Shown here one piece after another: positions 57,116-64,000 of a DNA stretch of 64,000 nt. The translations under genes and the position numbers were made by a program. The notes under the pieces are model-generated. The model did not search any database, was not told the DNA's origin, and saw nothing but the letters and a program-made list of their open reading frames with translations. Source of the stretch: Climacium dendroides (taxonomy: Eukaryota; Streptophyta; Bryopsida; Hypnales; Climaciaceae). Every line of letters begins with the position of its first letter. Position 1 is the first letter of the stretch. The stretch spans positions 38,071,213-38,135,212 of the forward strand of contig OX467084.1 of the NCBI GenBank assembly GCA_950106755.1. Reading direction: 5' to 3'.

Positions 57116-57816
57116 TTAATCCAATTGTTATTATAAGATTTTGCTAAATAGTAGGTGAACAATAGAAATTTGTTTTACACTCTAGATATTGATAAATTAA
57201 AAAATGAGCAGTAGAAATAAGGAGACTAAACTCTAATTTCTATTTTGTTTTTTGGGAAATGGACTTTGGGTCCTTTCAAACGATTATTATGAATTTTGTA
57301 GCCTTAAACTTTAGTAAAAGACCTTTTTCTATATTTTATAACTAGTTTTTTTTGGACTTCAATGAATCTCTTTAAGCTGTACAAGACCAAACAAAGTTTT
57401 ATGGCAATATAGCTCACTAAGAATGGAAATATTCACTATATTTTTTGAAATTTCTTTGGATGTGGGGATGAAGAATACTTTACCGCTTGACAATTTATTT
57501 TTACAATTGGATTTGTCCACAAGTGGAGTTATGGGGGAAAATATTGTTTTTGATGGATGGGAGACAACATTAGTAGAATTATTTACACTAAACCGAAATT
57601 TATGTCACAATATCCATTGGAGCAAAGTAGGACCTAGGACAAATTTTCAGCGAATTGAAAATAAGTTTCTTCTTTGAGACCAATAAATTCAAGAAAAAAT
57701 TCAAGGAGGGAGACAATGCCTCAAAAAATATAATTTAAAAAATTTGGCATTGATATCAAAAGAATCAAAATGTTTGGCAACTACTTCACCTAGTTACAAA
57801 ACTACTTTTTTAATGA

Positions 57817-58420
57817 GATGAGAAGACAAGTTTTATACAAGAAGGGTGGTAGTTGATTAAACAACCAAAGTGGGAGATGTAAATTAAAATTAGTAGGAGC
57901 TCAACCACTCATAGTTTAGTCAATGCAAGAATTGTATTCAAAGTAGAATTTCAAACCTCATTTAGGCATGATAAATTATTTTTTTCCAAAAACTTTGAAC
58001 TAAGTTAATATGGAAAATCAATCTAATTTTCATCTCCAAAAATCCATTTCAAATTTAGACTCTCTAATCAATAGTTATAGACTTATTTTAGAGGGGTTGG
58101 AAAGGAATTTTTTTGACATTTTCAAATACTTGCTCTAAAATTTGTCCATAACTATTGGTTGGAGAGTTTAAATTTGAAATGGATTTTTGGAGATGAAAAT
58201 TGGCTTGATTTATCATATTAACTTAGTTCAAATTTTTTTGGAAAAAGTCAATTTATCATGTCTAAATGAAGTTTGAAATTCCACTTTGAACACAATTCTT
58301 ACATTGACTTAACTATGAGCGGTTGAGCTTCTACTCATTCTAATTTATATATCCCACATGGATTGATCTACTTCTTATCACTCCTCTTGTGTAAATAGCT
58401 TGTCTCCTCATCACTTCTAA
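57817..58420. mobile_element. Foldback element, copy 2 of 3
   Basis: The left end is GATGAGAAGACAAGTTTTAT and the reverse complement of the right end is GATGAGGAGACAAGCTATTT. The two halves are complementary almost to the centre near 58110 ('tctaatcaatagttataga' opposite 'tccataactattggttgga'). It shares most of its sequence with 40335-40860 and 58915-59435. Confidence 0.8.
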
Positions 58421-58914
58421 TGTTTTTAGAGTGGCTTCTTTAGTTGCGTGGGGTAGAAGTCAGTAATCTATGATAACTTTGGTTATAATGCCAAATTTTT
58501 TAAAATTATGTTTAATGGAATAAGGGAACATCCTCCATGCACATGGGGAATGTGGGTTCTCAGAGGACATGGCATGTGGTAAACTTATTCAATGTCAGTG
58601 ATCCATGATGAGTCGGGCATAGCAAACCTTGACTTGGTCTCCTCTTTCCCAACTGTCCTTGAGTTCCACTTCCATGTTTCAAGCCATGAATTCATCAACC
58701 TTGACAAGTTCACAAAATTTAGGGCATTTTTTTTTCCTTTTCAAAAAGCTATATAAAACCTATAATTCCATGCATAACATCCAATAGCAGTGAGAAGGAC
58801 TATCTTCCCTTGGATGGAATGGTGTGGAATATTTATAAAAACACATTCAAATCATTGAAAAAAACAAATTGAATAGTTGAATGATTTACTTGCCTTCCAA
58901 AGCCATTCACAGTT

Positions 58915-59435
58915 TGTGTTTTCAATTGAAAAAGCAAGCTCTTTATAAACATATGGGGTGATAGGAGGTGAAACAATCCATGTGGGATATATAAATTAGA
59001 ATTAGTAGGAGTTCTTGAACCGTTCATAGTTGAATCAAAACTAAAAATTGTATTTGATGTAGAATTTTAGACCTCAATTAGGCATAGCAAAATAATTTAA
59101 AAAAAAAAATTGAACTAAAAAAAGTTGAGAAATGAAGTTAAATTTCATATACAATTTTTTTTTGAGATTTTGAGCCTCCAATCAAAAGTTTTGGACAAAT
59201 TTTAGAAAGGGGTGGGAAGGGACATTTTCTTTGACATTTTCAAATATCCTCTCAAAACTTTGTCCATAAATTTTGATTGGAGGCTTAAAATGTCATATGT
59301 ATTTTCGGAGATGAAATTTAGATTGATTCACCAATTTTTTTTAGTTAGAAGTTTTTTGAAAAAAATTATTCTACTATGACAAAATGAGGTTTAAAATTCT
59401 ACATCAAAAATTATTTTAACATTTGGACAATGAGC
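58915..59435. mobile_element. Foldback element, copy 3 of 3
   Basis: Starts around 'gcaagctctttataaacata' and carries 'atgtgggatatataaattag', with its complement-like right half centred near 59215. The outer right end is diverged or lost after about 59435. A long A run interrupts the left half near 59100. Confidence 0.7.
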
Positions 59436-60777
59436 AATGATGCTAACATGCGAGCTTGGAGCAACAAGCTTGTGAGCATGGAGCCTTGAAACTTTTTTAA
59501 AAAAAAAATTTTTGAATGTGAAAAAAATATTATTTTAAATAAGGATTAGGACCTACGACTGCTCTTCCTATTACCAAGGATTTTGAGAATTTTTTATTTA
59601 GGTCTACTAATTGCCATTTCTAGCAAAAAAAAAAACACCTTCAAACCGTGCTATATACTTGAGCATTCACTTCACTCACTACATTTCTCATTTCTAGCTT
59701 ACAAATTATTTTGAGAGAACAACTAAATATGTTAAGCAAATAAGACTCTCAAAAACAAAGGTGGATATAATTTGGCCTTCACTAATGTTATTCTGCATCA
59801 CTGGTTTACTATGACCTCATTATAGAGATCGTGCCTAGTGGTATAATTCGGAACCTCACAAGATTCGAATTGGACCACTACATTCAAGTCTCATGGACCT
59901 CTTGCAAATATTCTCCAACCTAATGGAGTGACTGTTACTTGGAAAAAAATATTAATGTTTGTTTAGGCATCTTGCAAGAAAATGAAAAACAAATTATGGA
60001 ATAAATATAGAAAAAAAATTATAAAATGAACAAACCAAAAACAAGAAATATAGAGGACAAGCTTAAATTTTAAACCAAAAAAATTGGTTTCACATTCATT
60101 TTCCATTTTCTAGTTTTAGGTCCACAATTACAAGCTTAGCCATTCATAACTTCTTCTTTTAAAACATTTCAATTCATACATATACTCCCATGTTTCAACA
60201 GTACATAAACATGTATCACTCCCTATGCTTGAAATCAGTTCAATTGTACCAAATGTAAATTGATACAATACAAGTGAAGTACATAAAACAATATGGTCAA
60301 TGCTACTTTGAAATTGTAGCGATCCCTACTTTAATTAAAAGAAGATTTAACTCATTGACCTGGGGAGTTACTTAGTGCGCATATTAGAAACCACTTGAAA
60401 TCTAAAATAGGATACTATATATTTATTGTACCTAAATTTTTTACAAACATTATATCTAATATAGAGTGTGTAGAATTACATGTAGGATATTATAACTAAT
60501 AAAGAATTATGTTTAATACCATGTATTAGGTTTTACATAGAAAAAATATAGGGGGGAAATAATATGTGGGGAAAAATAATTGTGTAGAGTGAGTATTTAA
60601 TGTCCTTAAAGAAGAGATTGACAAAAAGTGACACATTATTTGTCCCAAATTATTCATAAACCTTGGATGAGGGGCTTTGGTTACTTCAAGAGTTGTCTAT
60701 AAAGTCCTTTGAAGTCACTTAGATTTGGAGAATCTATCATGAATTTTGCTTTAATATACTCTTATTTATTTACTCCA
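59436..60777. other. AT-rich intergenic DNA
   Basis: No gene or clear repeat was recognised. Confidence 0.4.
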
Positions 60778-60972
60778 AATAATAAAAAGGTATAAAAGAA
60801 CTTAGTGGTCTATCATTATTAGGTGTGTAAAAGCTTTGTGGTCTTCAAATTTGGATGAAAAGTCTTATAGGAGCTAAACATCTTTTCACCCAAGTTTGAA
60901 GACCACCAAATTCTTACACACCTAATACTTCATAATGATAGACCACCTAGCTCTTTTATACTTTTTTATTAT
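60778..60972. repeat. 195-bp hairpin with ~85-bp arms
   Basis: The left arm (60778-60862) and right arm (60881-60972) are complementary for about 85 bp with a few mismatches and small bulges. For example 'gtggtctatcatta' faces 'taatgatagaccac' and 'ggtgtgtaa' faces 'ttacacacc'. The loop is about 18 bases. It is either a small MITE or, if transcribed, a source of hairpin RNA. Confidence 0.85.
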
Positions 60973-62499
60973 TTATACATTAAGTTAAGTTGTTTCTTTT
61001 GTTTCTTTTATTTTGTTTGATACATTGAAATGTAAGAAACTATGAGGCATCTAGTAGTGTAATTGGTACTTTTGTATAATATATGTACAAATAGTAGATG
61101 TTGTCTAGTTTGTCTATGCTTGTTTATTATATTGTAATGTGGTGTCATCTTTTTTTGGTTGAGTACTTGCACTCATTGTATTCATTAGAATATATTGTAG
61201 ATGATTAGCAGTAAGTTGTTTGACACAACTAGAGTGCATTGTTTACAATCTATGAATGTATTTGTTTGGCCATAGTACATTCATCTAAACATATTTTACT
61301 TCAATTTTCAGTAACTATGAAAAAAATGGTTTGAAAAAAAAGGGACAACAAAATAAAGAAGAAAAGGATAATAAACAATAATAGGAAAAAAATCCTAGAC
61401 ACTTGCTAGTTCTAATTTTCAAATTTAATATAGGAGCCAAAAAATTGAATTCAAAAGTGTGTTATAAATAATATAGGGTGCTATAATAAATGCCAATTAG
61501 AAATATTTTTAATAATAGAATATATTAAATTATAAAATATTAGGTAAATAGTCCCCCCCAAATATCCCCTAATCTCATGTGTATACTAAACCTCTAAGCT
61601 AGTGACTCCCATAAGTTTGTTAAAGCTGTAACTCAGTGCATGTATGAATTTGTCCTTATAGATGTCCATTTTGTAAAAGTACTAGTATTAATAGTACAAG
61701 TACTTGCAATTGACGTATTGTTAATGACCTCCAATAGTTGAAACAACCATGTTTGTAAAGTCCGAACATGTGCACAACGGGTACATATTCATTGTAATTT
61801 GATACATTTCTATCACAGTTAGACCCAGTCTCAAGTGGCACAACTGCACCTAGATCCAAAAATGACAACAATGTCACTCCCAATATTTATCCTTTTATAT
61901 TGTCAATACTCTCCCACTTGTTTCGTTGTTCAGTAGTTGATGCATTTGTAGTTTGGTGTATGGTTTGGTTGTTTTGGACCATTGGATATACATTTGTGTG
62001 AGCCGTGGGATTGTCACTTGGGACTCAATTTTTTTTTTTTTGCTTTTGTTTATATTTACCATTAATTTTTAACAAAAACATTGAAAAAGAGAGTTAGCAT
62101 TGTGTTTCGAGGAATTCCCTACAAATACGACATTAAGTTCCTAAACACATGGAAGTGCTTAAAACGCTTTCAAATTCTTGATTTAGAATCTAGTTTGGTG
62201 AATTGGAATCTGATGAAGAGTTTAATGGAAATCGGCCTGATTGGCATTTCGATAACAAATCACTCAAAATTGGGAATAATTTGATTTTACAACAACCAAC
62301 CACGACAGAAGGATAGAATTGGATGATAAAATCTAGAAGCATCTTCCTTTTTACTAAGAATCTCTACCAAAGAATTTTTGTTGAAGGTTTCTATTCAATT
62401 TTACAATTGGTAGACATTGCCTAATTGGTAGAAACTTGGGGGGTTAGTGTGTTAAAAAAATAAGGATATAGGTGTGAACAACCACTATTTTATAGGGGG
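60973..62499. other. AT-rich intergenic DNA
   Basis: No gene recognised; frames are below 80 codons. Confidence 0.4.
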
Positions 62500-62526
62500 G
62501 TATTATTATTATTATTATTATTATTT
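62500..62526. repeat. (ATT)n microsatellite
   Basis: About nine uninterrupted ATT triplets, followed by a T run. Confidence 0.95.
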
Positions 62527-63103
62527 TTTCACACACTATCATTATGTAATTTTTTACTTTGGGTTAATAGAAAAGGGTCTTGCATTACTTATAATTATAA
62601 TTTGATATGAATAAATGATATGGTAATTTAAATTAAAAAAAATTCTACTATAGTTTTTGTCTTACATCAGATTGTAAACACATACATGAAATCAAACAAT
62701 GTAGGTTAAAGTGAGTTTGATATCAAAAAGAAATTTGTATAGATTATGTAAAAACGATACAAACCTTTAGTATGAAATCAGTCATACTATGAAACACAAT
62801 GTACAAAATATTTGTGCACGATCATAGTAGTATGAAATAGAATGTTCTCATTGTGTTTACAAACACAATGAGTGAAACAAAATGTGCATATCATGGAAAC
62901 ATGAACAAAACTAAGGTTGTAAACCTAAACTCCAACATGCACTACTGTAATCGTGATTCAAAATCCCCTTCAGTTTTGCACCTACATTGCAACAAACATA
63001 CACACTTGCATCAATGGATGTCCAAGAAAGAAATGAACACACAATGAACTCAGACAAACCCAAATAATGCCCAAGGATGTTTCCAAGTGAGTGTGGAGGA
63101 TTA

Positions 63104-63660
63104 CTAAATAAAACAAATAGGGTCCAAATCCCTTCTTAACTTCTTAGTACTCCGCTTGTAATTCTCAAGCATGTCAACAGATAAGAGTGTTGATTGCAAC
63201 AAAGTCTCTTCCTCTTCAAGAACTTCAATCAAATTTTGTTGTGTGCCAACTTTTGCCTCCTCCAACATCGGGGCAACATTGTAGTCCAAGACATCCGCAA
63301 AGGTTGGATAGCTTTAGCAACCCTAATTTCTACTTGGGGCTCCACTGCAAAGTCTTTACTCCCCGCTTTGGCCGGCTTTTGAAGATGAAACCGCTTCTGA
63401 AGTCCACCATTGTCCTCCAATGCAGGAATGATATAGACACGGTCTGTCACATGATTCATGGCCTTAAACTTTTTGAGGATTCGACATTCATCTTGCAAGT
63501 TCCAGAAAAGGAAGGGCCACTCCATGCATCCTCCATTCTCCAAACGTGTGCACAAATCACCATAAGTATTGCCCGTTTGGCAAAAAAAGGGACTCAATAG
63601 CTCCGGCTGCATGACATCATCTTCCACCGAGTACAACCTAATCTTGAAATTGAGTGCCAT
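63104..63660 (-). pseudogene. Unknown gene with a single frameshift
   Basis: From an ATG at 63660 (context GGAAG-ATG-GC) one frame reads MALNFKIRLYSVEDDVMQPE, LLSPFFCQTGNTYGDLCTRL, WPFLFWNLQDECRILKKF and MNHVTDRVYIIPALED. It runs on to a stop at 63229-63231. Where it stops, a second frame (open from 63289) continues in the same style (NLIEVLEEEETLLQSTLLSV, LENYKRSTKKLRRDLDPICF) to 63104. Adding one base in the A run near 63233-63236 would join the two into about 185 residues. The C-terminal part looks helical and acidic/basic. I do not recognise the family. The coding-like composition and smooth continuation suggest a once functional gene or a domesticated transposon protein. An assembly error in the A run is possible. 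Confidence 0.5.
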
Positions 63661-64000
63661 CTTCCACGCCCAAAACCCTACTTTCAATATAGAGAATCTT
63701 TCATTACATCCTAAAATAGAGATGCACAAGAAATCGCATAAGAATGGCAGTCTAAATCCTTTAATAGTAAACCATAGATCGGGCAACACAATCCTAAAAC
63801 AGACTTTTTGCAAAATCTAAGTGCCCCCATTCAAGGGTGCAATTGGGAGATAGGTTGTTTATGCAAACTAACAACACTATGCTTCAATTTCAAAGATTGA
63901 TACCCTAAATCCTAAGCTCAATAATGGATCAAAAGTATTGTCAAATGCTAGATTAATTACCTCAAAATATAAGGTTTTACCACAATTGTAGGCACACTAC

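Overview
The window looks like nuclear DNA of a land plant. It holds one long anaphase-promoting complex subunit 1 gene of plant type, a chloroplast-targeted rhodanese related to Arabidopsis STR14, a plant F-box/beta-propeller gene and an intronless tRNA-Val(AAC). These sit as short islands of higher GC in very AT-rich DNA full of transposon debris. I cannot name the species. The intronless genes and the F-box type would fit a bryophyte or other non-seed plant, but that is inference. Layout: 1-5293 is AT-rich and carries a candidate CACTA-like element (2795-5293) with about 40-bp subterminal repeats and a GA-rich core. A 63-bp satellite lies at 6345-6596. The rhodanese gene is on the minus strand at 7724-8410. 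From 11275 to 16933 there are two Helitron copies lying head to head, with 204-bp inverted outer ends both ending in CTAG. The left copy keeps a decayed Rep/helicase reading region and has itself been hit by a 585-bp insertion. The right copy is an internally deleted derivative. The tRNA-Val gene (18091-18164, minus) and a short promoter with a telo-box and two upstream ORFs lead into APC1 (18469-24204, plus). The F-box gene (35635-36900, minus) stands alone, with a degenerate roughly 32-bp repeat downstream. From about 27 kb to the right end the DNA is mostly miniature inverted-repeat elements: Tourist-like elements with TAA target duplications, foldback elements, a family flanked by TTAA with CCCTAAAG-type ends, and nested combinations in which one copy preserves the empty site of another. 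A LINE reverse-transcriptase tail remnant lies near 51.4-51.7 kb. A frameshifted unknown gene lies at 63.1-63.7 kb. How the genes relate: the host genes (cell-cycle ubiquitin ligase subunit, plastid rhodanese, F-box adaptor, tRNA) have no visible operon-like link and are separately transcribed. The strongest candidates for something not described before are the TTAA-flanked family, whose target site and CCC/GGG ends resemble piggyBac-type elements, and the head-to-head Helitron pair with its nested insertion. Homology calls are from recognising protein families by eye; no search was run.
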